From: an uncultured Eubacteriales bacterium
GTDB taxonomy: Bacteria > Bacillota > Clostridia > Christensenellales > UBA1242
Direction: 5' to 3'
Assembly: GCA_948607205.1 (NCBI GenBank)
Contig: CAPERS010000004.1
Coordinates: forward strand, 33,094-97,093
Length of the DNA stretch: 64,000 nt
Positions 54,589 to 63,494 of this stretch are shown in pieces (the stretch's first letter is position 1; every line of letters starts with the position of its first letter). Below the pieces are notes generated by a model. That model worked only from the letters and a program-made list of their open reading frames with translations, was not told where the DNA came from and searched no databases. The position numbers were made by a program, and so were the translations under genes.

Positions 54589-56403
54589 ATGAAAACAGAT
54601 AGACAATTAAAACAACTTTGGTTCAAATTTTTTGAAGAACATGGGTTCAAAAAAATTCCCGGTTATTCAATTATTCCTGAAAATGACCCAACAGTTCTCT
54701 TCACAACTGCTGGAATGCATCCGCTTGTGCCATATCTTCTCGGTGAAACTCATCCTGCAGGCGATAAGATTTTTGATGTTCAACGTTGCATCAGAACAAA
54801 CGATATTGACGAAGTTGGTGACAACAGCCACCTTACGCTTTTTGAAATGCTCGGCAACTGGACGCTTGGAAATTGCGACAAAACTGAAATGATAAAACTC
54901 TCATATCAGTTTTTGACAAGCAAAGACTATCTCGCCATTCCAAAAGAGCGCCTTGCAGTCACTGTATTTGAGGGTGATGAGGTTGCACCTCGTGATGAAG
55001 AGGCATACAAGGCATGGAAAGATTGCGGAATTGAAAAAGTATTCTTCCTTCCTGCCAAAAACAATTGGTGGGCGCTTGGTGGCGGAGTTGGTCCTTGTGG
55101 GCCTGACACTGAAATGTTCTATGACACAGGCAAAGAACCATGCTGTGAAAACTGCTCGCCTGCTTGTGATTGCGGAAAATATCTTGAAATCTGGAACGAT
55201 GTTTTTATGCAATATCTGGTTAAAAATGCAGGAGATAAGGCTGTTAAACTGGACAGACCAAACATCGACACGGGAATGGGACTTGAAAGAACAGTTGCTG
55301 TCCTTAACGGTCAAGAAAGTGTCTATGATTCAGGTTGTCTCAAAAAAGTTATTGACTTTATTGGCTCAAAGGCTGAAAAAAGTTATACCTCGTCTGAAAG
55401 CGCAAAACGTTCTTATCGCATTATAACCGACCACCTTCGTTCTGCAACTTTTATTCTTGGTGACGAGCGTGGAGTTGCTCCATCAAACGTTGGGCAAGGT
55501 TATGTTCTGAGAAGATTTATCCGTCGCTCAGTTAACTGCGCAAGAAATATCGGTCTTGACTGTAAATATTTTGCTGACATCGCAAATGTTTATATCGAAG
55601 AATATGGACAGGACTATCAAGATATCAAATCAAACGGCGAAAAAATTAAACTTGAACTTGAAAAAGAGGTTGAAAAATTTTCTAAGGCAATCGAAGAAGG
55701 TCACCGTGAATTTGAAAAGGTTATAAACGGAATTGAAAGACATAAACAATTTGCAAAAGCAGGCGAAGTTGTTGAAAATATCCTTTCTGGCAAGGCTTGC
55801 TTCAGACTTTACGACACATTCGGCTTTCCGTTCGAACTCACTCGTGAACTTGCAAGTGAAAGAGGTTATGCTGTTGATGAGCAAGGTTTCTTGAAAGCAT
55901 TTGAGGAGCATCAAGAGAAATCTCGTCAGGCTTCTGCTGGTCAGTTTAAGGGCGGACTGGCAGACACTTCAAAACAAAGTGCACGTCTTCACACTGCAAC
56001 ACATCTCATGCTTGCAGGACTTCAAAAAATGTTTGGAAAAGATGTTGTTCAAAAAGGCTCAAATATCACGCCTGAAAGATTGAGATTCGATTTCAACCTC
56101 GACCACAAAATGACAGAAGAGGAACTTAAAACTCTTGAAAACTTTGTCAATGATGCCATAGCAAAGGCTATCGACGTTAAATGTGAAGTTATGACTCTTG
56201 AAGAGGCAAGGAAGAGCGGAGCGCATGGCACTTTCTCAAACAAATATGGCGAAGAAGTGAAGGTTTACACAATTGGCACAGTGAGCAAAGAAATTTGTGG
56301 CGGACCTCACGCTGAAAACACAAGCGAACTTCATCACTTCAAAATTCTTAAAGAAGAGTCTTCCTCAAGTGGAATAAGAAGAATTAAAGCGGTGATAGAC
56401 TAA
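54589..56403 (+). CDS. alaS: Alanyl-tRNA synthetase lacking the C-terminal domain
   Basis: 604 residues from ATG 54589, 6 nt after TGGAG; the ATG at 54577 overlaps that site. It charges tRNA-Ala. Class II motifs are visible (QRCIRTNDIDEVG, then FEMLGNWTLG and the late GMGLERTVAVL), followed by the tRNA-binding helices and the editing domain with HTATHLM and CGGPH metal ligands. The protein stops right after the editing domain; the DHHA1/C-Ala part found in most 870-residue bacterial AlaRS is missing. The stop codon is followed by a terminator, so this is not a frame break. No T-box fits in the 76-nt upstream gap. Confidence 0.95.
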   Translation: MKTDRQLKQLWFKFFEEHGFKKIPGYSIIPENDPTVLFTTAGMHPLVPYLLGETHPAGDKIFDVQRCIRTNDIDEVGDNSHLTLFEMLGNWTLGNCDKTEMIKLSYQFLTSKDYLAIPKERLAVTVFEGDEVAPRDEEAYKAWKDCGIEKVFFLPAKNNWWALGGGVGPCGPDTEMFYDTGKEPCCENCSPACDCGKYLEIWNDVFMQYLVKNAGDKAVKLDRPNIDTGMGLERTVAVLNGQESVYDSGCLKKVIDFIGSKAEKSYTSSESAKRSYRIITDHLRSATFILGDERGVAPSNVGQGYVLRRFIRRSVNCARNIGLDCKYFADIANVYIEEYGQDYQDIKSNGEKIKLELEKEVEKFSKAIEEGHREFEKVINGIERHKQFAKAGEVVENILSGKACFRLYDTFGFPFELTRELASERGYAVDEQGFLKAFEEHQEKSRQASAGQFKGGLADTSKQSARLHTATHLMLAGLQKMFGKDVVQKGSNITPERLRFDFNLDHKMTEEELKTLENFVNDAIAKAIDVKCEVMTLEEARKSGAHGTFSNKYGEEVKVYTIGTVSKEICGGPHAENTSELHHFKILKEESSSSGIRRIKAVID

Positions 56404-56423
56404 AATTTAAAGATTTATTTGTA

Positions 56424-56463
56424 AAATTTGCAAGCGTGATTAATTTAGGCTTGCAAATTTTTT
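56424..56463 (+). terminator. Terminator after alaS
   Basis: AAATTTGCAAGC (56424-56435) pairs with GCTTGCAAATTT (56449-56460), followed by more T. Confidence 0.85.
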
Positions 56464-56517
56464 AAAAGTGTGCTAGAATATAAAAAGAAAAAATATAAAA
56501 TTTTTATAGGAGGTCTT

Positions 56518-58017
56518 ATGGCAGGAGATAAGGTCAAAAAAGGATTTGCGTTCTATTTGCTTATGTTTATCCTTTTGATTGTTGCTGTTTTTTTGGGTAT
56601 ATTGACATTTATGCTTTTTTCACCACAAAAAGATGTTTTGGGCTTTAAATATTTCTCTTTCAGTGAAAGCGAACAGGTCGTTCAAACCACCGCGAAAGAA
56701 GATATCAATTTCTCGAGTTTAAATGAAATTCGTGTTAACGCTAAAAAAGCATCTGTCAATGTTTTGAAAAGCAATGTTGATAAGGATACAATTGAGTTTG
56801 TAAATAACAGTATCGGCTTTGCAAGGTCGGAACAAAATACGGTTTTCACTCGTGAACTTATTCTTGACAAAATGAACGGCATCTTGACAATCAATGTCAC
56901 TGAACCAGAAGGTTTTTTGCACTTTTCTAACAATGTTGAAGTGAACATTCTCGTTCCAAGTGAAATAGGTGATAAGGAAGATGAAAAAAGTATAAACTAT
57001 AATCAACTTCTCACAACAAAACTGACAATCTCAACTGACAGCGGAAATGTAAGCCTTGGTCTTTCAAGCAGTGATAAGGAAGAAATGACCGCTTATAACA
57101 CAATTGCGCCAAGCAATATCGACATCAGAACAGGTTCTGGCTCAATTAAATTTAATAAATATATCACTTCAAGATTTTCAAATATCAACCTTGTAACAGG
57201 TTCTGGCTCAATTTCAAGTGAAGTTGGACTGACAATCATGGGCAATAACGGAACAAACAAGATTTCAACTTCAAACGGAAAAATTAATATTTCCACTGTG
57301 ACAATGACAGGCTATGCTTGGACAGCAGATAAAGAAGAACTTCTCAACGTCAACATTGGCAACGGAACTTTCAATTGTGATAAATTTTTAGGAACAATTT
57401 CTGTTGTAACAACAAACGGAAATGTTAATATTAACGAACTTTCAGGCCATTTCTCAGCAAATAACACAAAAGATTTCATTGAAGCGCCATCGTTTAACAT
57501 CAAAAAAGTCGGTGGAGATGTCAGCATTCCACATGGAAATAATGCAAAAATTGAAATTGGTCAAGTTGACGGATATATCAATATAGACCTTAACGGCGGA
57601 AAAGCCAAAGTCGGCGCTATGAAAGGAATAAATGACAGGTCTTGGATTTCAACTGACAGCGGAATTATTGAAGCCTATGTCGCTGATGAAAAATCAGGCG
57701 TAATTCACAACTTCGAAAGCAATAACGGCGAAATAAACGTGACTTTCACAAGTGAAATTCGTTCGCATACTTCAATTCTTTCAAACACTGGCAATGTCAA
57801 TTTAAGCATTCGAAGTGGATATAAATTCTTGCTTGAAGTCAAAACAACTGACGGCAAGTATGTTGAAACGCTCAACGATAAAGTTTCATTTGAATTTATC
57901 GACTCAAAGGAATATAAAATGCCATTTGGTGTTCATGGTTACACAGGAACAGCAAGTTCAGTTCTCATTCAGACAAATGGTCAAGTGAGAGGAAAACTTT
58001 TGCCTCTGTTCAGTTAA
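56518..58017 (+). CDS. Membrane-anchored DUF4097-type beta-helix protein
   Basis: 499 residues from ATG 56518 behind ATAGGAGGT. An N-terminal membrane helix (about residues 10-35) is followed by repeated beta strands of the adhesin-like DUF4097 class, with recurring TxSGxI / TGSGSI / TTNGNVNI / STDSGII turns that predict a right-handed beta solenoid outside the cell. Such proteins are common near envelope stress genes, but here neighbours are alaS and a nuclease pair. Function unknown. Confidence 0.78.
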   Translation: MAGDKVKKGFAFYLLMFILLIVAVFLGILTFMLFSPQKDVLGFKYFSFSESEQVVQTTAKEDINFSSLNEIRVNAKKASVNVLKSNVDKDTIEFVNNSIGFARSEQNTVFTRELILDKMNGILTINVTEPEGFLHFSNNVEVNILVPSEIGDKEDEKSINYNQLLTTKLTISTDSGNVSLGLSSSDKEEMTAYNTIAPSNIDIRTGSGSIKFNKYITSRFSNINLVTGSGSISSEVGLTIMGNNGTNKISTSNGKINISTVTMTGYAWTADKEELLNVNIGNGTFNCDKFLGTISVVTTNGNVNINELSGHFSANNTKDFIEAPSFNIKKVGGDVSIPHGNNAKIEIGQVDGYINIDLNGGKAKVGAMKGINDRSWISTDSGIIEAYVADEKSGVIHNFESNNGEINVTFTSEIRSHTSILSNTGNVNLSIRSGYKFLLEVKTTDGKYVETLNDKVSFEFIDSKEYKMPFGVHGYTGTASSVLIQTNGQVRGKLLPLFS

Positions 58018-58027
58018 GAAAATATAT

Positions 58028-58059
58028 AAAAGTCTTTCATTTTTAGAAAGGCTTTTATT
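58028..58059 (+). terminator. Terminator
   Basis: AAAAGTCTTTC pairs with GAAAGGCTTTT (one G-T pair) ending in a T-rich tract. Confidence 0.7.
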
Positions 58060-58105
58060 TTGTGATTGCTTCTTTTTGTGATATAATAAAAAAACGGAGA
58101 AGATT

Positions 58106-59155
58106 ATGAAATTTATTCATACAAGCGATTTGCACCTCGGTGCAAAATTCAAGAAACTTTCCACTTTGAAAGCGAACATCTTGCGTGAAGAGGAAATGCA
58201 TCAAGTTGCAAGGCTTTTTGATTATGCGAAATCAATTGATTGCGAGGCGATTTTTATTTCAGGTGACCTTTTTGATGGCAAAACTTTTTCTCAAAAGTTG
58301 ATGAGGAGTTTTTTTGATATAGTTGAAAAGTCAAAAATTAAAACCTTTTATCTTCGTGGCAATCATGACGAGGAGTTTATAACCGGAAAAGTTCCAGAAA
58401 ATTTTATCATATTTGACGATGAATTGCAATGCTATGAATTTGAAGATTTTTCTGTTTCTGGGCAACAGGGAAGTGAGAATTTGATTGTTCCAATATATAA
58501 AAACAATAAGTTTCATTTTCATCTCTTGCATGGCGATATTTTCAATTCTTCTTCAAACGACGGAATAAATTTGCGTCCTTTCGAAAGTGTAGGGATTGAC
58601 TATCTGGCGCTTGGGCATATTCACTCTTTTGAATCTGGCAACTTGGGCGAATATGGCAAGTTTGTCTATTGCGGTTCGCTTTTTTCGCATGGCTTTGATG
58701 AATGCGGAGAAAAAGGTTTTGTTGAAATTGAAGTTGAAGACCATCATGCAACACATCGTTTTGTGCCATTTTCAAAACGTAACTTTGCCATTTGCACAAT
58801 CGACATTTCAGGAATTGAAAAGTTCGATGAAATATGCAATAAGATGCGTCAAGAACTTGTCAAAATCGAACAGAATAACCTTGTGAGAGTTGTTTTGACA
58901 GGCTCAATAAGTGAAGATTGTGAAAAGTTTATGACTGAACTTGCAGGTGAGTTCGAAAATAAATTCTTCTATTTTGAACTTGTCGATAACACCAAATTTA
59001 AGATTGATTTAAATAAAATTAAAGAAGAAAAACTCTCCTTCAAGTCTGAATTTTTAAGACTTGTTGAAGAGGATGACTCGCTGACTGAAGAGGATAAAAA
59101 TTTGATTTGCCGAATTGGAATCGAAGCGTTAAGAGGAGATGATTTGTCAGTATGA
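58106..59155 (+). CDS. SbcD/YhaO-like DNA repair exonuclease
   Basis: 349 residues with CGGAGAAG before the ATG and TATAAT upstream. Metallophosphoesterase motifs are complete: TSDLHLG, SGDLFDG, RGNHDE, LHGDIF and LGHIHSF. It resembles YhaO/SbcD nucleases that process DNA ends together with a Rad50-like ATPase. The stop overlaps the next gene by 4 nt, the usual coupling for these pairs. The C-terminal capping part is short. Confidence 0.9.
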   Translation: MKFIHTSDLHLGAKFKKLSTLKANILREEEMHQVARLFDYAKSIDCEAIFISGDLFDGKTFSQKLMRSFFDIVEKSKIKTFYLRGNHDEEFITGKVPENFIIFDDELQCYEFEDFSVSGQQGSENLIVPIYKNNKFHFHLLHGDIFNSSSNDGINLRPFESVGIDYLALGHIHSFESGNLGEYGKFVYCGSLFSHGFDECGEKGFVEIEVEDHHATHRFVPFSKRNFAICTIDISGIEKFDEICNKMRQELVKIEQNNLVRVVLTGSISEDCEKFMTELAGEFENKFFYFELVDNTKFKIDLNKIKEEKLSFKSEFLRLVEEDDSLTEEDKNLICRIGIEALRGDDLSV

Positions 59156-60957
59156 AAATAAAATCGTTGCATATTGAAAATTTTGGAAAACTTTCTGGTC
59201 TTGACATGCAGTTTGATGCCAACTTGACTGAAATTTGTCGTCAAAACGGATGGGGAAAAAGCACATTGTCTATCTTTTTGAAAGCGATCTTTTATGGCAT
59301 GGCAAAAAAGGGTAACAATCGTGCTTACAACAGCGAGCGAAGCAAGTTTAAACCTTGGCAAAGTGGCATATATGGCGGTTATGTCGTTTTTGAAGTGGAG
59401 GACAAAACTTATCGCGTGACACGCACTTTTGCGGATACGCCAGAGGGTGACACTTTTGAACTTGTTGACTTGGCGACTGGGCTTAAAAGCAAAGATTATT
59501 CAAAAGATATCGGTCAAGAACTTTTTGGCGTCGGTGTTGAAACATTTGAAATCACAGCATTCTTTCCTCAAAGCAATTTTGCAAGCGGAATGACTGATGA
59601 AATGCGTGTGAATATGACAGGATTGAACAAGTTTGAGAATGACCTTGAAAACCTTGCGAGTGCACAAAAAGTTATTTCACTTCACCTTCGTGAAATAAAA
59701 CAAAATAAGCCTAAACAAACAGACATAGACAGAACCAAAAGGGCGATAAACGATTGTGAAAGACTGATAAAAGTTCAAAAACAAGAGAGTGAAGAACTTG
59801 AAAAAGAGGTTGAAAAACTTCAATCTAGTTTAACTGAGAAGTCTGACTTAATCAAGTCGTTGCGAGCAAAGCAAGAAAAGTTCCGCAGTGCGCAACAAGA
59901 TAAACAGTCAACCAAAGATAAATTGTTGAGCTTGCAAGAAACAATGACCGCACTTGTTGAATTGAAAAATAATGAGAATCAAGAAAACAGTTCGCAAGAG
60001 AATATTATTCAAGCAAGAAATTCGGCAGTGCAGGGTAAAAATAAGGTTAGTCTTTTTGGCTCAATAATAACGCCAATAGTTGCCTTAGTCTTGGTCGGAA
60101 TCCTCATCGGTCTTGGACTTTCAAACACCTTTTCTTTCACGCTTGCGCTTGCTTTGTCGGTCATCATCTTGATAATTGACACAACAGTCGAGTTCTATTT
60201 TATTAAAAATCTCAAAAGAAAAAACAAAGAAAACCTTGATTTGCCTTCTGACAAAATGAAAAATGGAGAGGAGAATAATAACTTTGCAAATCAAATTCAA
60301 TCTTTGAAAGAGCAAATTGAAAACTTAAAAACTCAACTTGAAGAATTTGAAATACCAAGCTTTGACGAAGAAGAATTTGAAAACTTGAAGGATGAACGTG
60401 CCAAGATTGACCGTGAAAAAGTTGTCAATGAACAAAAGTTTCTTTCACTTCAACGCGAAATTGAGAGGAACTACGAAAACTATGAAAAACTTCAAGATGA
60501 CTATGAGAGCATGCTGAAAAATAAAGTTGAAATGACGAGGGCAGAGGATATTTTATATAAAACAAAAGATATGCTTTTGAAAGCGCAAGAAAATGTTTCC
60601 GCGCGTTTTGCAAAGCCAATTAAAGAAGCATTCAGCAAAGTTTTTGATGCTGTCGCTGGTGAAAAGAAAGGCAAGATTTCCATTGATATAAATATGGCAA
60701 TAACTGAAAATTCACCAAGCGGTGAAAAGGAATTTGAGTATCTCAGTCAAGGCTATCGCGACGCAATTTCAATCTGTCAACGTCTTGCTCTTCTTGACAC
60801 AATCTATTTGAAAGAAAAACCTTTCATTCTTCTTGATGACCCTTTTGTCAATCTTGACGAAGAAAAAAGACAGGCGCTTTCAAATATTGTGCAAGAGTAT
60901 TCTCAAAACTATCAAACAATTTATCTTCACTGCCATGAGAGGAATGGAGTTGAATAA
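59152..60957 (+). CDS. SbcC/YhaN-like AAA ATPase with a membrane hairpin
   Basis: 601 residues. Rad50-type features: FGKLSGLDMQF, Walker A RQNGWGKST (about residues 30-37), long coiled coils (about 165-270 and 370-465), signature EYLSQGYRDAI and Walker B FILLDDPFVNLDEE. Between the coiled coils lie two membrane helices (about residues 300-350), as in YhaN of Bacillus, which would place the complex at the membrane; true SbcC has a zinc hook instead. Together with the upstream nuclease it probably handles broken or foreign DNA. Confidence 0.9.
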   Translation: MKIKSLHIENFGKLSGLDMQFDANLTEICRQNGWGKSTLSIFLKAIFYGMAKKGNNRAYNSERSKFKPWQSGIYGGYVVFEVEDKTYRVTRTFADTPEGDTFELVDLATGLKSKDYSKDIGQELFGVGVETFEITAFFPQSNFASGMTDEMRVNMTGLNKFENDLENLASAQKVISLHLREIKQNKPKQTDIDRTKRAINDCERLIKVQKQESEELEKEVEKLQSSLTEKSDLIKSLRAKQEKFRSAQQDKQSTKDKLLSLQETMTALVELKNNENQENSSQENIIQARNSAVQGKNKVSLFGSIITPIVALVLVGILIGLGLSNTFSFTLALALSVIILIIDTTVEFYFIKNLKRKNKENLDLPSDKMKNGEENNNFANQIQSLKEQIENLKTQLEEFEIPSFDEEEFENLKDERAKIDREKVVNEQKFLSLQREIERNYENYEKLQDDYESMLKNKVEMTRAEDILYKTKDMLLKAQENVSARFAKPIKEAFSKVFDAVAGEKKGKISIDINMAITENSPSGEKEFEYLSQGYRDAISICQRLALLDTIYLKEKPFILLDDPFVNLDEEKRQALSNIVQEYSQNYQTIYLHCHERNGVE

Positions 60958-60960
60958 AAA

Positions 60961-60996
60961 GAAAAAGAGAACAATGTTTAAGTTCTCCTTTTTTTT
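60961..60996 (+). terminator. Terminator of the nuclease pair
   Basis: GAGAAC (60967-60972) pairs with GTTCTC (60982-60987), A-rich before and T8 after. Confidence 0.75.
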
Positions 60997-61006
60997 ATCA
61001 AAAACT

Positions 61007-61035
61007 TTGCATACTAGCACAATATATTGTATAAT
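61007..61035. promoter_or_regulatory. Near-symmetric promoter-like sequence
   Basis: + strand TTGCAT (61007-61012), 17 nt, TATAAT (61030-61035), centred on the palindrome ACAATATATTGT (61019-61030). No gene follows on the + strand. A - strand reading TTGCAT/TAGTAT is also possible. Confidence 0.4.
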
Positions 61036-61078
61036 GCAACGCATAATAGCCACAAATTATCATAAATTATCAATTTTT

Positions 61079-61876
61079 TTAATTCAAGTTGAGTTCATAA
61101 TTTTCTGGGTCAATGTTATAATTTTGTTTTTCATAATTGTATAAATTCAATAAATTATTTAGCATCTCTTCTTTGCTGTTTGCCTCTTCCACACACTTGC
61201 AATAAAGTGCAACGAAATCTTTGTCAGGCAAAGGATTTGACGCCTTATTTGAAATGTATTTGTCATAGTATTCGGGCTCAGTGTAAACACGATAAGCCTT
61301 AGCAAAAGGTACATCGGCCTCGTCGCTATTTTTCATATGAAGACTTCTTATCATTTCCAAAATATTATAGTAAACCATATTGAACTCTTTTCCGTTACGC
61401 TCGAATATATTTTGCAGACTCGCAATTCTGTTTTCGATTTGAACAATTTTAAGAAGGTTGTTTTCATAAGGCCTCTGTCTATTTTCGTTATAGTATTCTA
61501 TTTCTGAATTCAAAAAGTTTTTGATGAGGTCGTGTCTATCATATAAGAAATAGGCATTTTGAGCCAGAGCCACACGAGAAGGACAATTTGAAAAAGCGTA
61601 ATAGTCTGACTCAGTCATAAACTTTTCTAACGACTTAATGAAATATTCAATTTTTTGACTTTTGAAAATTTTGACGCCTCTTGTTGTTTTGACACTTTCA
61701 TTTAAAATAATCATCAAATCAATGTCTGAATTTTTTGAAGCGTAGCCAGTCAAGGAAGAGCCGTAAGCGATGACAGCCAAAAGATTATCCTTGTCAAGCA
61801 CTCGCGGATAAATGTTTTCTTCCAAAAATTTATTCAAAAGTTGTTCTGTCTTTTCGTTAATTTTTTCTATTGGCAT
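61079..61876 (-). CDS. Nucleotidyltransferase-domain protein
   Basis: 265 residues with CTAGGAGCA before the ATG and TAGAAT upstream. The polymerase-beta-like nucleotidyltransferase motif is present: LLAVIAYGSSLTGYASKNSDIDLMIIL, that is GSx10DxD. The remainder is helical, with a region resembling HEPN/aminoglycoside adenylyltransferase C-terminal helices. Candidates are an AadA-like antibiotic adenylyltransferase or an MNT antitoxin-type protein; the full size without a partner gene argues against a simple MNT/HEPN pair. Confidence 0.8.
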   Translation of the reverse strand: MPIEKINEKTEQLLNKFLEENIYPRVLDKDNLLAVIAYGSSLTGYASKNSDIDLMIILNESVKTTRGVKIFKSQKIEYFIKSLEKFMTESDYYAFSNCPSRVALAQNAYFLYDRHDLIKNFLNSEIEYYNENRQRPYENNLLKIVQIENRIASLQNIFERNGKEFNMVYYNILEMIRSLHMKNSDEADVPFAKAYRVYTEPEYYDKYISNKASNPLPDKDFVALYCKCVEEANSKEEMLNNLLNLYNYEKQNYNIDPENYELNLN

Positions 61877-62140
61877 TTTTTGCTCCTAGTTTAATTCTAG
61901 CACAAAACTATGATTATGTAAATACCTCAAATTCAATTAATTCAATTTAGGGATAGATTGTTTGAAAAATACATTAAAAACACAGTAAATTCGCCAAGCG
62001 AAACATAAGAAGTCGAAATTTTATTTGGTTAAAAAAAAATATTTTAATATGAATTTTATTAGAAGGAAATATGATTTTGAATTTGAGTATTGACAAGAGT
62101 GAAAAACTGTGATAATATTTGAACATAAGAGAGGTGTTTT
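61877..62140. other. 264-bp intergenic region
   Basis: Contains divergent promoters: TAGAAT for the - strand gene and TTGACA (62090-62095), 17 nt, TAATAT (62113-62118) for the + strand gene, and a TTCGC/GCGAA palindrome near 61990. No gene seen. Confidence 0.6.
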
Positions 62141-62728
62141 ATGTTTAAAGGAACAAAAAATGGCAAACAAAGAAGAAAGCCAATTCCTGATGCTAATACT
62201 TATTCGACTTGGCAATTGCTTGAAGTTATGGCAGAAGGTAATCCAAAGGCTTACACGCGTTTGGCTTCAAGACTTGCTTATCAGGAAGTTATTGAGAAAG
62301 AAGAAAGAGAATACAATACAGACTTTCATAAATATTGCCAAAGCTTTCTTGATGCCAACATTCGTGGCGTTCAATTGGCGGTTTGGTATGATATAATTGA
62401 TTCAACACGAGCTGAAAGGTTTGTTGGAACAATAAGTTCAAATGACCTAATTGACATGCTTAATTCAAAATGTTACGGCAGTGACCTAATTGATAAAGCA
62501 GTTTATAGTGGAGCTTGTCAAATGGACGAAATGCCAGTGTTCACTCATGAAGATGCGAAAGAATTCTGCGAAGGAACAAAAAAGAGTATGTTTAAAGGCA
62601 AAGTCCCTCCACAAAATGCGTATTGGGGATATACTCCATATGACGCACAAGCAATCTTTGACGAAGTTAAGAAAGAAAAAGCAAATAAAGGAGTTGCCAA
62701 CGATGACAATTCCCAAGCAGGATTATAA
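62141..62728 (+). CDS. Protein of unknown function
   Basis: 195 residues, GAGAGGTG before the ATG, good promoter at 62090-62118. No signal peptide, no membrane helix. The N-terminus is basic (KGTKNGKQRRK), then a helical region (YSTWQLLEVMAEGNPKAYTRLASRLAYQEVIEKEE) and two cysteines in the middle. No family recognised. It has its own promoter and terminator and lies among accessory genes. Confidence 0.65.
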   Translation: MFKGTKNGKQRRKPIPDANTYSTWQLLEVMAEGNPKAYTRLASRLAYQEVIEKEEREYNTDFHKYCQSFLDANIRGVQLAVWYDIIDSTRAERFVGTISSNDLIDMLNSKCYGSDLIDKAVYSGACQMDEMPVFTHEDAKEFCEGTKKSMFKGKVPPQNAYWGYTPYDAQAIFDEVKKEKANKGVANDDNSQAGL

Positions 62729-62741
62729 AGTTAGTATATAT

Positions 62742-62775
62742 AAAAAAACAAATCTAATATTGATTTGTTTTTTTT
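62742..62775. terminator. Bidirectional terminator
   Basis: AAAACAAATC and GATTTGTTTT around TAATATT; lies between two convergent unknown genes. Confidence 0.8.
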
Positions 62776-62778
62776 GAT

Positions 62779-63417
62779 TTAATTTCCGCTGAATTTCTTT
62801 TGCAGGATTATTATTCGAGTTTTGAGGTCGTTTAAAAATCCGCCTTCGTGATCAATCTCAAAACTTTCTCTGTCAGTTGTCAGGTTGTAGGTCACTGAAA
62901 GGTCTTGAATATAGAAATATGTTGTGCTGTCAAAATGCCCCAATTTTGTGTCGTCTTCGGTGTAATTCCCGCTGAGCATACTTTTCATAAGACTGAATCT
63001 GTCGCAAGAGCCTGTGTCAATTTCTTTATAAGAGTTATACTCATTGTAAATGGGTTTTTCCTTCAAATCAATTTCGCTATGTTGAATGTTGTGTTGCTTA
63101 AAAATTTGTGATAGGGTTTGGTTGCCAATTTTTTGCTGAGTGGCATTTTTAATTAACTTATCAACATCTGTGTCATGGCAACAAACAACAAGTCTGACAG
63201 GCTGTGTGTTTTGATAAAAAATAATTGCGTGATGCTTGTTTCCGATTGCTAAATTCCAGTTGTTTGAAATTATGCAGTTGCAATTTTTGACAATTTTGTA
63301 TTTATTATAGGGGGATGAAACATTATTTTCAAATCCGTCAATAAACGCGCCATTAAAACATTCATAATGGTTTGCAAATGCCTCTGTCCAAAGATCAATG
63401 GTTTTAATATTTCCCAT
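62779..63417 (-). CDS. Protein of unknown function, leaderless
   Basis: 212 residues, no signal peptide or membrane helix. Not recognised. Cysteines occur as NCNCII and VVCCHD. The ending GGFLNDLKTRIIILQKKFSGN is basic. On the - strand TATAAT (63424-63429) lies 6 nt before the ATG with TTGAGA (63446-63451) upstream and no Shine-Dalgarno site, so the mRNA is predicted to be leaderless. It follows the paralog gene at 63495 on the same strand, with a terminator between. Confidence 0.65.
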   Translation of the reverse strand: MGNIKTIDLWTEAFANHYECFNGAFIDGFENNVSSPYNKYKIVKNCNCIISNNWNLAIGNKHHAIIFYQNTQPVRLVVCCHDTDVDKLIKNATQQKIGNQTLSQIFKQHNIQHSEIDLKEKPIYNEYNSYKEIDTGSCDRFSLMKSMLSGNYTEDDTKLGHFDSTTYFYIQDLSVTYNLTTDRESFEIDHEGGFLNDLKTRIIILQKKFSGN

Positions 63418-63423
63418 AATTTA

Positions 63424-63451
63424 ATTATATCATAAAATAACTATTTCTCAA
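63424..63451 (-). promoter_or_regulatory. Leaderless promoter
   Basis: On the - strand TTGAGA (63446-63451), 16-nt spacer, TATAAT (63424-63429), 6 nt before the ATG. Confidence 0.6.
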
Positions 63452-63454
63452 AAT

Positions 63455-63485
63455 AAAAAAGAGAAGAATTAAGCTTCTCTTTATT
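63455..63485 (-). terminator. Terminator of the gene at 63495
   Basis: AGAGAAG/CTTCTCT hairpin (63460-63466 with 63474-63480) followed on the - strand by a T run. Confidence 0.7.
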
Positions 63486-63494
63486 TATCAATTT

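Noticed and set aside
61007..61035. Small RNA gene driven by the near-symmetric promoter
   Set aside because: No terminator or structured transcript is visible downstream on either strand; kept only as a promoter-like site.
62065..62113. Thirteen-codon leader peptide before the gene at 62141
   Set aside because: It overlaps the -35 box and spacer of the promoter, so it would not be on the transcript.
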